From Phytophthora hibernalis (lineage: Eukaryota > Oomycota > Peronosporomycetes > Peronosporales > Peronosporaceae): 64,000 nt of DNA. Below are positions 45,761-58,088 of the stretch, piece by piece (the stretch's first letter is position 1; every line of letters begins with the position of its first letter). The notes below the pieces were generated by a model that saw nothing but the letters and a program-made list of their open reading frames with translations, was not told where the DNA came from and searched no databases. The DNA lies in NCBI GenBank assembly GCA_012656075.1, contig JAAKBF010000009.1, forward strand, positions 1,302,001-1,366,000, in the 5' to 3' direction. The translations under genes were made by a program, and so were the position numbers.

Positions 45761-46116
45761 ACGAGTAATATGGCAGCAAAAAGAGGGTGGTGGGTACGAC
45801 TCGTCGGCTTGCAGGGCTGAGAATTGTCAAGCGCACAAAGGCGGGAGGTAATCCCGGGGACAAGGCCACGAACGAAAAGACTGGACATCAGGTAAGGGGA
45901 ATATCTACATCTGAAACGGGATCAAACGCAGCTGCTATTGGAAAAAAAGCGTGTGGCACCGACACCGAAAGGTGCGACGAAGACTAAAAGGCTAGAACAG
46001 CAAACCCCATTATCATGCCTCAAACGTAGTCCCCAGTGAGTTATAATCCTGTTGGAGGGTTACCAACCACGGTTGGCAGCTAAATTGGTAGCCGCGAAAG
46101 GATCCTTCAACCCCTC

Positions 46117-48830
46117 GTGGACCCCGAAGCCAAAGAAAGCGACAGCGATTCATCGGAAGATGAGGACGACAGTTTTGATCACGAAGACATCACGGTTGTG
46201 GGGGAGTGCGAGACGGGGGTTCAGCAGAGGCGGGAAGCGGAGGAACACGACCAGCGCAAGAGAGCTGAAGTACTCGCAACGTCAGTTGACGTCAAAATTT
46301 GTGGGGCAGATGAACGAAGCGGGTACGATGCGCTAGAATCTGATGGGTCATCAGACAATGACGGTGATTCAGATGTCGAAGAGAACTTTCGGTTTGTGAA
46401 CACAAGTACCGCTTGGACAGACTCGGGCATAGCAGACTTCATGGCAGAAGTTGGTGGTGACGTCAATGATGACGACGCATTGCTGAAGCTCGCAAAGAAT
46501 CGAAACGAGATCAAGTCATGGGAAACGAGCGGGTGGGAGAAAGGTAAAGAGGCGCAGCAAAATACGTCTAGAGACGGTGAAGGTTTGTTGGCTAACGTGC
46601 GGTTTGCTCGATTCTTGTTTTATTAGTTTCTGGCAGTAACGAGGAGCAGCGTGAATACCGACGACTGTTCAAAGGGGATTGGGGGCCAACGCGGGAAGTG
46701 TTGGATCGAGCCGAGTCCCCACTCGAGCTGTTCTGTTTTTTGCTCCGAAAAGCTTGTTCAGACTTATAGCCGTCGAGAGCAACCGTTATGCAGAGGAAAC
46801 GGTAGCAGCTCGGACCAGAAGAATAAAGGAGCGACAGAAAAAGCAAAGAGAAAGGTGTTCGAGTCAAAGACGTGGAGTCGGTGAAGCAGATTCGCCAACG
46901 CCTTCGTTCAATGAAGCCGCTTGAACCTCACGAGTTTGCGGTTTTTGTTGGGCTTCTGGTAGCTCGGATGCTCTGCCCCCATAAGCGACGCTTGTCAAGC
47001 CATTTGAGCACTACTACAGTGGGTGCGCTTCCAATAGGCTCTTTTGGTTCGTGGATGCCGCGTAACAGGTATGAGTTGCATGCAAGTGTGTCAACTATAA
47101 TGTGTATAACAAATTCGTGGCGTTATAGTTGATCTAACATGTTTGAGTGGATGACGAGCAGATTCGATGAGCTGATGCATCACCTCCACTTCTCAGAGAA
47201 TACCGACCCGCAGTCCAAGTTGGATCGCGCGTGGAAAATTCGGCCGATAATCAACACACTCCAGGAAACGTTCAAGCGTGGGTTCAAACCGGGGCCGGTG
47301 TTGTCTTTTGAACGAAGGCATGCTCCCTTCTCACTCCAAATTCAAAGGAACCAGAATGTTTATGCGGGATAAACCGCATAAATGGCTAAATTATTTTTGA
47401 CCTGTTGTCCCAGAACTTCCTACTGTCTTCGGTAAGAGCATGTACTCATTTGTACGGCATGTGAATTGTTTGATATGACTAACGTGTGCTGTGTTCTATG
47501 CTGTTGTCAAAGTCTTGAGGTGTATTGTGGTAATAAGGCCTATCTTGGGGACCACAGACGATTGATGACAAATCGGGGCCCGCTGCCGTGCTACGTAACC
47601 TCAATAGCGTTCTTTCTCAGGATCGCGAAGCTTACCACGTCGTCGTAATTGACCGGTTCTATACGTCTGTTGCGCTTGCTCTCGAGCTACTGGCCCATAA
47701 GGTTTATACAGTGGGGACGATGCAGACAAGGCGTATTGGCTTTCCGGCGATGCTAAAGGACAAAAGAAGAAGCGCCCAGCTGATACACCCCATGGCACAT
47801 ACCACATTGCTCGATCCAAAGCCGTACCAGAAATGACCGCTTGCTGCTGGTGGGACAGTAAGCCTGTTCATCTTCTCGCAACTGGGGCAAGTACACAAGA
47901 GCTCACTACTGGTACGCACGATTGTGCTTTATGAATGTTCTGTATTATTTACCCTGACATTTGACGCATAATGCATGCAGTTAGAAATACCTGGATTGAA
48001 GGCGAGTCTACGAACATTCCTTGCCCGAAGCTGGTCAAGGACTACCACCATAATATGGGTGGTGTGGATGTTCACGATCAGCTGAGGCTACAAAGGTACT
48101 CAATGCAAATGGCACTAACTTTCAAGAAATACTACAAGACGTAAGTATCGACCTGCTTTGTGATAATGAGAGTCTCTCCTAACGATTAAATTGAATTATG
48201 GACTAGGTTATTTCTCGGTCTACTCGATATCGCAATTGTGAATGCCTTTATCATTCACCGGACCTACTACGCTGGCGTAGACAAACGCGGTATGACTCAT
48301 GCCGAGTTTCTCACAGCACTACAAGCACAACTACTGACAGTAAAACCGGAGGATATGATGGAGGATTCAAAGGCTCGGGGAACCCATCAAACAATTGGAG
48401 TAGGGTGATCTTTTTTATTACTAAAGCAATGTGTTTTGTAGACATCGTCAAGCTCCGCTCAGGCCATTCCGGTTGCTACAACTCGGCGATCTATCAACCT
48501 CGCAGACCACGTGCACAGGACTTCCACGGAGGGCCAGGTGACCCCAACAGAAAACGAATGCACAGAGCGTGCAAAGTTTGAAGCATTCTTGCTACAACTG
48601 GAAAGCGCGGAAAGAACACCAAATGGCTGTGCGATGCGTGCTCACAGGAGCGCACTGGAGAGTAAGTGGCAAAAAATGTTTTCTGGGGCGATACAATTAT
48701 ACCAGTGACTAACATTTTACTACTGCTTCCAGTGTTTATCTGTGCCAGCTTGTACGTCATCAATCATTTGGAGTGATGAAATCTTGTTTTGCAATTTGGC
48801 ACGAAGATTGGCAATGTGGCAAGCATCTTC
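46117..48830 (+). pseudogene. piggyBac-like transposase (DDE_Tnp_1_7 type), decayed
   Basis: An acidic N-terminus (SDSDSSEDEDDSF) precedes a clean intron at 46577-46626, spliced in frame to NEEQREYRRLFKGDWGPTRE. Family landmarks follow: SPLELF, FRLIAVESNRYAEE, HHLHFSENTDPQSKLDRAWKI, a first-catalytic-Asp region near 47,310, HVVVIDRFYTSVALALELL with KVYTVGTMQT, and KDYHHNMGGVDVHDQLRLQR. The end is a Cys/His finger (VYLCQLVRHQSF..CFAIWHEDWQC). Further introns are at 48141-48206 (GTAAGT, CTAAC) and 48662-48732 (GTAAGT, CTAAC, TTCCAG). At least four frame breaks. Cut-and-paste transposition at TTAA is the known activity of the family; this copy is inactive as read. Confidence 0.85.
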
Positions 48831-48839
48831 CGATAAACT

Positions 48840-49330
48840 CAGACAAGCGTCTCCAGTACCTTAAGCCTACAGGTAGAAGGACACCGACAGCTTCCTCGCC
48901 AACGCTGTCATAACCTCGACGTATGTTGTGATGACAATAACACAATTGACAGTGTTTGTGTGCGAGACGGGTCTCTTGAGTGTGGCTTTGGGTATTGTAG
49001 TTAGTGTCGTGTTGTCTCGTGGCCGCCGTATGGATACAACTGGAGGAGGCACTTATTTGGACGGCGGGGCAAGTGACGCTAGTGTCGGCGGCAATGCGGT
49101 CATTTCGTATTGCGTGGGATTGCAGAACGAGCGCGTCTGGCGGCGATGTGACCGTTATCAGTGGCGTTTCTGACATTGTCATGTCTTGCAGCAGTGTCTC
49201 TGACTGTAGCGGCTCAGGCGGTAGCTTGGGTGTAATCCAAGGCGACAGTGTCACTGCTAATTGCAGCGGTGTGGTGTTGCGTGGTGGCAGCGTGGGCAAC
49301 GCGTCTACTGCATAGGTAGTGAAGTTTGTA
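48840..49330 (+). other. Low-complexity coding-like stretch, not identified
   Basis: The plus frame to 49315 is rich in Ser, Gly and Val (SGGDVTVISGVSDIVMSCSS). The opposite strand gives a Thr/Pro-rich frame. It may be a repeat-derived region; no gene is claimed. Confidence 0.25.
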
Positions 49331-49448
49331 GGGTCTGCGAGCTCGCAGAGCGCAGGAGACGACGATTCGAAGTCTGCTTACTACTCTATGAAGGCATCGG
49401 ATTTCGCTGAAGTGTTTAGAGTTCGTCTACTGAGAGAAGCCCAAGCCG

Positions 49449-49730
49449 ATGACTGAACGTGAAGTGCAGGCGGATCGCTTGCGGATCCCGTTGCCGCCCA
49501 GTGTGACGCTCGAAGCTCCAGAGAAGATGCTCGAGCAGTGGCGCTACAGTGGAGATGCAGGAGAAACACAGACCCAGACTCCTGTGGTTATTGATGAGAC
49601 CACCGGCATGGGCGAGTGGAGTACAGTGGAGGTCCGGCTGATAGATGAACGTCCGGAAGCTGTGGCGTTCGATAGATGTTGGGTCGTCGCTGACGACAGT
49701 GGGTGGGTCGGTGTTGATGTTAAACACTGA
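49449..49730 (+). CDS. Hypothetical protein, 3' end replaced by repeat (93 codons)
   Basis: Residues 1-65 look like a real hydrophilic protein start (MTEREVQADRLRIPLPPSV, ETQTQTPVVIDETTGMGEW). From about residue 69 the frame runs into the inverted copy of the 1,112-bp unit, which supplies the last 25 codons and the stop. It is probably a truncated gene or gene fragment. Not identified. Confidence 0.45.
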   Translation: MTEREVQADRLRIPLPPSVTLEAPEKMLEQWRYSGDAGETQTQTPVVIDETTGMGEWSTVEVRLIDERPEAVAFDRCWVVADDSGWVGVDVKH

Positions 49731-50173
49731 GAGTGAGTGAGCACCAGCGACATCAACTTCTAAAGTGGGTCTGAAATGTTTCGGCCAGTCCGGGCGACGC
49801 TAGTACTGGGTGGAGGTGTGGTGTTGTCGACGGCTCGTCTGCGACGTGCGAGTGCTCCAGTAGCTCACTTCTGGGTATGCGTTTACGTGACAATTGCAAG
49901 CGGCAAGGGTATTTCGACGGAGAGAGACTCGGTGCTGCTGCGCTCTTAGTTGTGTTAGCAGTGATGCGATGTCATTGGCGAGTGGATCGGTGTAGCTTGG
50001 ATCGTTGGTCACCGCTTTGATCGCTTCTGGCTCGTCGGTTGGACAGTCGAGTGGGCTGTAAACATCGGCAGCAGTACTGCCATCGTTGTTATAAGTTATG
50101 AGGGTATCTACAGGCGCGAGTGCGCCTCATGCCGCGGCGAGTCATAAAGCGCCGAAGTCTCCGTAAGCAGCCG
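49652..50173 (-). repeat. Inverted partial copy of the 1,112-bp unit
   Basis: The reverse complement of the array, spanning unit positions about 455 down to 1 and on through the unit junction to about 1043. It therefore includes a head-to-tail joint. A few substitutions (for example AGTACTGCC for GGCACTGCC). Containing the junction means it was copied from an array, or the natural element ends lie elsewhere. Confidence 0.93.
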
Positions 50174-50430
50174 TGCTGTTACTTCTCTAGAGCCGGGCCG
50201 CTGTTTGATGGTCGTCCAGCTCATCCAGAACGACGATGGGTAATGCCACGATTAACTAGTGTCGCTCTTCCGTCTAGGTCCATCGTTCCGCGAGCCGTCA
50301 TGGCATACAGACTGTGAATACAGTAGCCGAAATTTCCTCAGAACCGACAAGGACACACACGCAATTGCATGTCAACCTCCCATCCCGTAGAAGGCATGCC
50401 AATCGCCTCCATTCTCGCTGTCATGTTCAG

Positions 50431-52190
50431 TTAGGCCGAGATCGGAAGATCTTCCACAGTTCTCTTTTTCAGTTCATCATATACCCAAGGCGACGGGCGG
50501 CTAACCACGCGAACTACATCTCGCGGGGCTTCCTCGTTGGGGCTTGACAAAATGAAAGCGATACTGCTGCGCGTTGCCAAGTGCAACGAAAGCAGCCCTT
50601 CCCGCGTCATAGCCTTAACTCTGCGCATCACCCGCGGATCTGCTACCGCTGTCGTTTCAAACGTTCTTGACAGCATATCTTCGGTCGAACACAGCACCAA
50701 CAGCTGCGCAAGTAACGCCCCGACTTTGAACTTGCGCAGTAAAGTGACATCTCGTTTCATTGCTGCATTGAATGTCTCGCAAGGGTTGTTTGTCGTAGCG
50801 AAACAACTTGGTGTGTGGAAATATTGTCATCTCCAAAACCTGTGGTCCAACCACGTCTTCGACAAGTATGCTGCGAAACGCAACAGCTCGGGCAGTTTTG
50901 CCCACTCCCGCTGGACAGAGCCTAGTTTCTCGTGAAAACTCTGGTCACTTGAAGAAAATGAAGGTCGTGGATGGCAGTCATGACGGATATGGCAGTATCT
51001 TGCTGCAGAGAGCGGGGTTTCTTGTAAATCTTCTTGACCGCGTGAAAGCAGCACATCAGAAACACAATATCGTTGTCTCGTGCCAAGACTTCTTGTACAG
51101 CATTTCACTGGGTATCGCCCATGATGAAGTGTCCACAAAACGGCTTCCCGGTAACAGCTCTATACACTCGTCTAAGTCGCGTTAGAACCTCTGCGTGGTG
51201 CTGTTGTTGCTGCTGGGAGACAACGCATATCCTAAAAAGGTGGAAACGTCTCGCTCGGTCTGAAATACCCACTACCACAACCGGGTAGCCCACCTGTGTC
51301 AGCTTGTACGTTGCGTCAACGTGAAGCACGAAAGAACGCGAATCGCGATCGGCTCGTCGAAGGCGTTTCTTTGAGCTGATTCCAACGACGAAAGGGTCAT
51401 GGTCACTTCCGTTCCCTGTCACAGCGTTTCTGGGGATATCAGTCTGCGAAGTGAAGGTAAACGAAGAGATTTCTTCCTCTTCTCCTGTGAAGGCTGCCTC
51501 TCGGATTCTTCTCCCCACAGCGTCAAGAATGTCGCTCCCTCCGAGTTTCCCAGTGACGTAGTGGTGGGTGAAACGTTGCACAGTACTGAGCGGTGGAGCC
51601 GTGATCTTGGCGAGACTGAAGCGCTGGAGAAGCGCCACCCAGATCCGCTTAGGCGTCAGCCCTTGGGCCGCCCAATCCCGGACAATTTCCTTCATCGCGG
51701 GTGTTAAAACCGGACGTTGTTGTGCACGAACTGGCGTCAAATGGCTGTAGGCTACCTCGATCGTTACCAGGCTATCGTGTTGACAGGTCAGGATCCACGC
51801 TCACTAGGGACACTTCAGTGCGATGGACACGTCGACGCAGGCCTTACAAACGCAGAGCAGCCGCTGGACACGCATGGGATGATGAGCCGCGGCCATCCAT
51901 ACGTAGGACGGGACGAGATCACTTTTGGCGACACGATATTTCTTGAACTCTGCCGTGAGAGTGTCGGCTTCAAGTTGAGGCATAGCGGACGCGATAAGTT
52001 GCCAAGGATGGCTAGAGCGACGAGTGTGGCCGGGATCCATCTTGTAGAAGCGTGCGCGGGCGTTGGTGGTTCGAAGTGGTGCTTGTTTGAAAGTGAGTGG
52101 CTATGGTTCGAGGCCGGCAACCGACTGCGCACTGATTGGCTAAAAGTGGATCGCTCCAATGAACGCCTCATGTTGCGGGTGCGAATTGCC
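50431..52190 (-). pseudogene. Mutator-like (MULE) transposase, degenerate
   Basis: 51105-51740 carries the N-terminal part (KEIVRDWAAQGLTPKRIWVALL) and the first catalytic Asp region (FVLHVDATYKLTQVGYPVVVVGI, then SDRARRFHLF). After a break near 51,105 other minus frames continue (FLMCCFHAVKKIYKKPRSL), then 50431-50760 gives KRDVTLLRKFKVGALLAQLL. Upstream, 51,804-52,171 encodes a probable zinc-binding N-terminal piece (SKHHFEPPTP-like, MPQLEADTLTAEFKKYRV, CVCKACVDVS). At least three frame breaks. Terminal inverted repeats not found. Confidence 0.75.
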
Positions 52191-53534
52191 TTTTACGGTG
52201 AAAGTTGTATTTTGGTGGTGCATACCGTAATTGAGATCTCATACAGCAGAGCTTACTCTTAAATCAAACCTGCTTTTATCCAATCACAACCGGCACCGAC
52301 GCCAGCTCAGTGATTGAGATCTCATAGATCATTGTGCCTGATGCGCCATAACCGAGACAATGAACCCAGAAATTTCACAAAAACACAAGCGTGATGCCAA
52401 GGACTCCTAGCCAATGAAGCCAACCATTTCGCAAAACACAAGCAGCATGCCGAGGACCCCTGGTCATCTTTCTAAAAGTTTCCCTGTTATCTGACGAAAA
52501 GCTACGCTTGAAAAAAGCGCCAGGTGTACACGTGGATCAAACAAGTGGAGTTGATTATGAAGAAGTGTGAAGCCGGCGCAGGCGAACATTTTAAGGATCG
52601 AAAGCTGGGGATGTCGACGGCATGGGCCGACCTCTGTACTGCTTCTGTGGTTAACGAATTTCGCAAAGCGAAGATCCTCTCGATCGCGACGGCGCTTCCT
52701 AAAATACTATGGAAGCGGAGGGTGGTCCACAGCCCACCCTCAATTATTGCATCTGAAAACGAAGATTGAAACATCAATTATTGCATTTTTAGTGGATGAT
52801 TTCATTGGTCAAAATCCACTTTTTCGTACTCGTGATTGGGTAAAATTTGTCAAGGAACTGGGTTGAACAATCAATTATTGTAGGGTATCATCTTGCTCAG
52901 GAAATCAATTATGCGCCGCATATTATGACAATATATTGTTAACTTAATTTGCCACTTTAGTGCGCGATGCCAGTCCCCAATTTTGACCAATCGTCTCTCT
53001 TTAATTTCATTTGCTGTATTTTGATTGGATGTGCTTGTCAAAACCAGTTTAGGGCTTACTTGTTGCTTCCAAAACGGATTTGAGCAGCCTGTATCATTTT
53101 AGAGAGGTATTCAATTTGTGGCTCAGAGCCACTCAGTGCACGGAAGACCATGGAGGATGATGAAGACCGCGCCCCAAAAGCATCACGCTGCAGCGTGGGG
53201 GAACATACAGGCCCGACGATCTGTTGGCAGCGCTAGATCGCATTAGCAGAGGCGAGAAGTATGCGCCGGAAGCCCCTGACAACTGGCTGGTACCGTAGTT
53301 TCCTAGGGCGACACCCTATCCTGACCCCACGTATCGCCCCTGAGGGGCGTTCTTAACAGAGGTAGATTGGTATCATCGTACAACCTGGATAAATGTGTTA
53401 TAGACATGCGGGTTGTACCGTACAACCCCTCCAGTCTTCAGTTGAGAATACACTTCGAAAAATGAACCTGCTCTCTCCCCCTCCTTCACTTTTCGTCATA
53501 TTTCCCCCACCAACCTATCTGCACGCACCCAACC
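52191..53534. other. No gene seen; scattered short repeats
   Basis: AATTGAGATCTCATA occurs at about 52,230 and again, as GATTGAGATCTCATA, at about 52,312; AATCAATTATTG motifs recur near 52,740-52,900. Neither strand has a supported gene. The left end of the Harbinger element must lie here but was not resolved. Confidence 0.45.
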
Positions 53535-54835
53535 ATGGAACGGGACAGCGAAGTTGACTCCGTTGAGGGCTCGTTGTTCGATAGCGGTAGTGACCTCGAC
53601 GACGACCTCTTCGACTACAGTGGCAGCGACTCGGACGACGACTTCATGCTGGAGGGCGCGTTCATGTGCTTCGCGGCAGCATCTACTGTGCTTAACGTCC
53701 GAGAGACGTTTTACGCTCGCCAACGCGTAATATGGAGCGACCGCGTACAGACACTGCGGCACGAAAATATGTTTGGTCGGACCTATCGTATGGATGAAGA
53801 TTATTTTTGCAACTAGCTAAATCTTTTAAGCCCCTATCTTGCTGTCGACGGTGTGATGTCTACGAGAAGAACTGGGGTGGCTCCTATTTCTGAAGAAATT
53901 GTGCTGCATTGCACGCTGCACTACCTGGGTGGTAGTTCCTATGTGGACATTTATGAAGTTGCTCAAATTAGTGTGCCTTCGTTTTATCGCTGTCTGAACT
54001 AGGGTGTTTCTGCCATTCTCAGCTGCCCGGAGTTGAAAATAGTTCTCCCAACAACAGCAAGGGAGATAGACCAGGCTGCTGCTGATTTTAAGAATTTGAG
54101 CACTGAAGGTGCGCTGGATGGCTGTGTTGGCTGTGTGGACGGAATGCTTGTCAAGATAACCACGCCATTACAAAAGGACTCAGGCGGAAACGTTCGGGCC
54201 TACTTCTCCGGACATTATTACCACATGGGTTTTAATATCCAAGCTGTGTGTGTGATCATTTGTGCCGCTTTATTTTCTTTTCTGTCGCTGCTCCTGGTGG
54301 TTCAAGTGATCTGTGGCCTTTTGCGAGGACGAAATTGGCCACCCACGTGGAAAAGCTGGGTGATAACCGATTTTTGCTTGGAGACGGAGCCTATACGCCT
54401 TCAGAGCACATGCTGACACCATTTGGAGGGACGGGTAGACTCAACCGAGCACACGACACCTTTCACTTCTATCTCAGTCAGTTGAGAATCAAGATCGAGC
54501 AATCCTTTGGGAGAAAAAGTAATAAGTGGAGATGCTTGAAGTTTCCTCTTCAAATGAAGCCCAGAAACGTTAGTCGAGCCTTAATGGCTATGGCACGACT
54601 GCACAACTATTGTATTGACCTACCAGAATCCTTTGTGGTGGCAGAGGCGAGAGAGAATGCTGCGACTCCTGACCAGAATCGGATGGGATACTGTCCGAGC
54701 GATCCATTGAAGCCAGAGGCCTTCAGCATTAATGGAGTGTCGGATTTACGTGACAGGCTCGTGCAATTTATTCAAAACGTGCCACTTAGCAGGCTCCATC
54801 GCAATCTCGTTCGCAGGGCTAACATTAGCGAGTAG
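53535..54835 (+). pseudogene. PIF/Harbinger transposase with two in-frame stops and one shift
   Basis: An acidic N-terminus (SDLDDDLFDYSGSDSDDD) is followed in one frame by a DDE_4-type transposase: EEIVLHCTLHYLGGSSYVDI, CVDGMLVKIT (first Asp), LGDGAYTPSEHMLTPF (second Asp) and RIKIEQSFGRKSNKWRCLKF (Glu). TAG codons interrupt the frame at 53814-53816 and 54000-54002. At about 54,250 a GTGTGTGTG run shifts the frame, probably by a 2-base expansion. The C-terminus (RDRLVQFIQNVPLSRLHRNL) is intact. It is paired with a convergent second gene, as in Harbinger elements generally. Confidence 0.87.
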
Positions 54836-54864
54836 TTATTATGGAGGGATAATTGGTTGTGGCA

Positions 54865-56301
54865 CTAAGAAACTAAATCTTTTACGAATTTCGTATTAAG
54901 GTCAGCCAGTCGCTGCTTCTTTGCTTTCAAAGTCGTGATTTCATCTTCAATGTCATCATGGATTCTTTGATTCGACTCTCGTTCTTGCTTGGCATAAAGG
55001 CTTCGGAGGCGATCGCTTACAAACGCGTAGTCTTGCAGCATTGCACTTCCCTCTCTCTCCAATCTCTGATGCATATATTGCATCCGGTGTGATTTTTTTC
55101 CAGAAATTGTATTTTCCTTTCCTCCGTTTCCTGCGTGCGAGTTGCCAGGGCCTCTCACCACGTCTGGTTCCCAAACTCTCGAATAGCATCGGCGACATCG
55201 CCCTTCTTCTTGCGATGCGATTCCGGGCTGTTTTCACGCTGGGAGTTATTCGTGCTCTCGTAGAGAACGTCTTCTGGAAGATCACGATTCACAGGACCAA
55301 CCAGCTCACACTTTGTCTGTAAGTGCAAATGAATATAGAGAGTGTCCAAACGCCCTTCGCAATACTTGTAAAAGTCTTCCCCGTTTGTGCCAGACGTAGT
55401 GAATCGTTTATGAGCGCGTCGATAAGCGCCATGCGACGAACCCCACATTTGGCGTAGCTGCTTTTTTGAGTGTCGAACGACGAGGGTTGGATTGATGCTG
55501 GTGGGGTCCAGCGCGGGGTGAGAAGCAACCAGATTGTCGTACTCCTCAACAGAAGAGCTATCCAGAAACGAAGCAAGGACGTCATTCCAAAACGTATCCT
55601 CCGCTGAGATTGCAGCATCCAGGTCGGCACGAGTACGCTGGTCGCAAAGGGCGACAAAACGAGCCGCAAAGCGGCTTGAAAACAGGATATTGACGAGCCG
55701 GATCGGACACTGAATTTGCTTCGCCTTAGGCTCGTCGCGGTCGTTGATCTTGGCTCGAAAGATACGGCCGTAGATTTTGTTGTTCTTCATCCGCTGAGCG
55801 ATCAATGATAGTAGCACGTCCTTCTTTTTGTTTTTGTAGCCCCTGATACTATTGGCAATACAGAAGTCGCGAAGCTCAAGAACTTTTGTTTCTGTAGGAT
55901 TTTTCTCCCTGATTGAGGTGACGACGGGACTTTTCCTTCGCGCTCCACCTTCTTTGTCTCCCACTCAAAGTCGTCGAAGCACAACGTGCTTTTTTCTTGT
56001 GCAACCTGTCTGTCTGCACAACCAGCATCTTCTTCTTGACCTAAACGAGCAGTAGTTTGGTCACGTTAATCGCTCACACTGTATTTCACTTGAAAATCCC
56101 GTCCAAGTAGTACTCACCCGTACTCGCACCACGCTGCATTAGGCTGGTAAAGCCCGCAGTTTGAGTTAGACAAGCCGAAGTAGGTGTGGTCGTGTCTTGA
56201 GCCAGTAGGAAGGAACATGATGCTTGCTTGCCGCCTTCGGTAGCTTCACCGTCTTGTGATCTGCCCATATCTGCTATGCTCTGTCCTGAAGGCTGGGTCA
56301 A
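54865..56301 (-). pseudogene. Harbinger-associated second protein (SAP-like motif, coiled coil), frameshifted
   Basis: Exon 1 (56301-56118) ends RGAST and is joined across a 77-nt intron (56041-56117, GTGAGT..GTTTAG) to an acidic segment (CFDDFEWETKK). After a one-base loss near 55,955 the main frame runs to about 55,155 with a SAP-like helix pair (ELRDFCIANSIRGYKNKKKD, LLSLIAQRM). It also has a conserved-looking middle (EDTFWNDVLASFLDSSS, RQMWGSSHGAYRRAHKR). Another one-base loss near 55,160 leads to a basic coiled-coil C-terminus (DDIEDEITTLKAKKQRLADL). Harbinger elements usually encode a DNA-binding partner of the transposase; the position suggests that role. It lacks an obvious Myb/SANT domain. 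Confidence 0.7.
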
Positions 56302-56559
56302 GGGGAGACCGTCGACGCTCCGCTCAGGAACGGCAATGCTGGGGTGATGGTGACGTCGCCGCTGGGTGAAGGACCCGCCACCACCACACTGGTGGCGTTG
56401 TTGACATGACGGCGGGGCCTAAACTGCTCGACGATTGTGAAGGAATCATCTTTTTCAGCAATTGTGAACTTCGCTATTGCGAAATTCCCACTTGGCCTTT
56501 GCTCACCTATTCATTGCGGCAGCCAGAAGTCGGTGTACGTACAACCCCCGTGCTACCGG

Positions 56560-57011
56560 ATGCGAGTTTTATGTGACGAGCGTTTACGCCATCAGGTTGT
56601 ACGGATTCAACCAATTCTACGAATCTACCCATGTTAAGAACGGCCCTCAGCAGATCGCCCGTGTTTGGGTATTTACCGATAAAATCGATTAGTTTTGGGT
56701 TATCGATTTTGACGGGCTATTTGATTTTAGGTGAAGTATCGGCATGCACGGAAAATGACATTTTGCTGGTAGCACTTCCGCCAAATGCAACACATTTGTA
56801 CCAGCCGTTGGACGTTGCCGTGTTCAAACCTTTCAAGACGATGGTGAAGATGGCATTACACGCCAAGCTGCTCTCAAGCTCGAGTTGTACGGTCTCAAAG
56901 ACTGAAGCCATCGGTATCGCTTGCATAGCATACCGTGTTGCGCTAATAACACGACCTACCAACGCCGTGAGCGGCTTCCGAACGACGGGACTTTACCCCC
57001 CTCTTTGGTAG
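56560..57011 (+). pseudogene. pogo/CENP-B-type transposase C-terminal fragment
   Basis: A plus frame contains DILLVALPPNATHLYQPLDV followed by AVFKPFKTMVK, which is the third-catalytic-site region of DDE_1 transposases, and ends TGLYPPLW. The preceding ~100 bp are broken. Neither the first catalytic Asp nor an HTH is present, so it is a 3' fragment. It is not the same copy as the one at 37-38 kb. Confidence 0.75.
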
Positions 57012-57869
57012 CTATGCAGAGCCGTCTCCACCTCTTACGCGAGTGGCGGAGCACGCGGGGACGTGGGTAAGACGGAGTGGCTCAAGCGAAAGCGGGACAT
57101 CCAAGGTGAGGTCCGAAACGACATCTTTGTACTGCCCCGGCGCCGTGTGGGAAGGGAAAGAAGCGTAGAGTCACTGTTGACTTCGGCGCCAACTTGTTAC
57201 GAAGGAAATGCTACTCCAAGGCGACATTTAGATAGGTAACCAAACCGTGCACAAACTGGTCACCCCAATTTAAAGACTCCTTTTGAAGTCCTACTGCATC
57301 ACACCCAATTGTCACTTGTGGATCTAAAAACTCGAAAAAACAATTATGTGTACCACTTCAATAAATATGGGTTTGAATAAGCGGCATATGCTCTTTAATT
57401 GTAGAGTTTCAAATTAACGATATGAACAATATTAAAGCTGCGGCGTCCATTTTACGAACAGACCCAAAACCGCGCACTAAAGTGGCAAGTTACGTTAGTA
57501 CCATATATTTTTAGGAAGCACTGAGCGCCGTTGCCCACCTCACCAGCGGAGTGTACGGAGCCTGCCTGAGAAGAGTTCTTCCAGTTAGTGAGAGAGTTTA
57601 ATGTGGAGAGAGACGTACTTGAGAGCCGTGCCGTTGTCAACCCAACGAGAGACATCGAGACGCTGGCAGACAGCGATGAAAATGATGCGTAACTCCATCT
57701 AAATACATTCACTTTGGTTTGGCATGTTGCTCGGGTACCGGTCGTTTGGCTTCTAAAAAGGGCAGACCCTGTACATCTCGTGGACAAGCCCAATAGGACG
57801 ACTTCAATGAACCTGGGGTATTCTGTATGACTCATTATCAGTGTAGCTGTATGACTCATTATCGGAAGA
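57012..57869. other. No gene seen
   Basis: Scattered frames only; the 142-codon minus frame at 57452-57880 shows no domain. TATGACTCATTATC is repeated near 57,828 and 57,850. Confidence 0.45.
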
Positions 57870-57874
57870 TAACC

Positions 57875-57995
57875 TCTCATTATGAGTGTTGGCTGGTTGT
57901 TGGTTTATGGTTTTTGCTGGTTTTTCAAAACCCATGGTTCAACCAGGTGGAAAAACCAGCACGACCAGAAGAACCTGGTTTTTCAGGGGACCAAC
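57875..57995. repeat. CCAGG/ACCTGG-rich block, possible transposon end
   Basis: Dense copies of TGGTTTTT, AACCAGG, AAAAACCAGCACGACCAG and AGAACCTGG. A related block lies at about 61,310-61,410 (AACCTGGTCGTGC, AAAAACCTGGTGC, CCATGGTTTTTCC), partly in inverse order. They could be subterminal regions of the hAT element, but terminal repeats do not align cleanly. Confidence 0.45.
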
Positions 57996-58088
57996 TGCCC
58001 CGCTGGTGTGCTATCTGCTGCATACAGTGGTGGCTACTGGATACTTATGAGTGGGTGTCTCCCCTGAGCAAGTCATTCATACACCATT

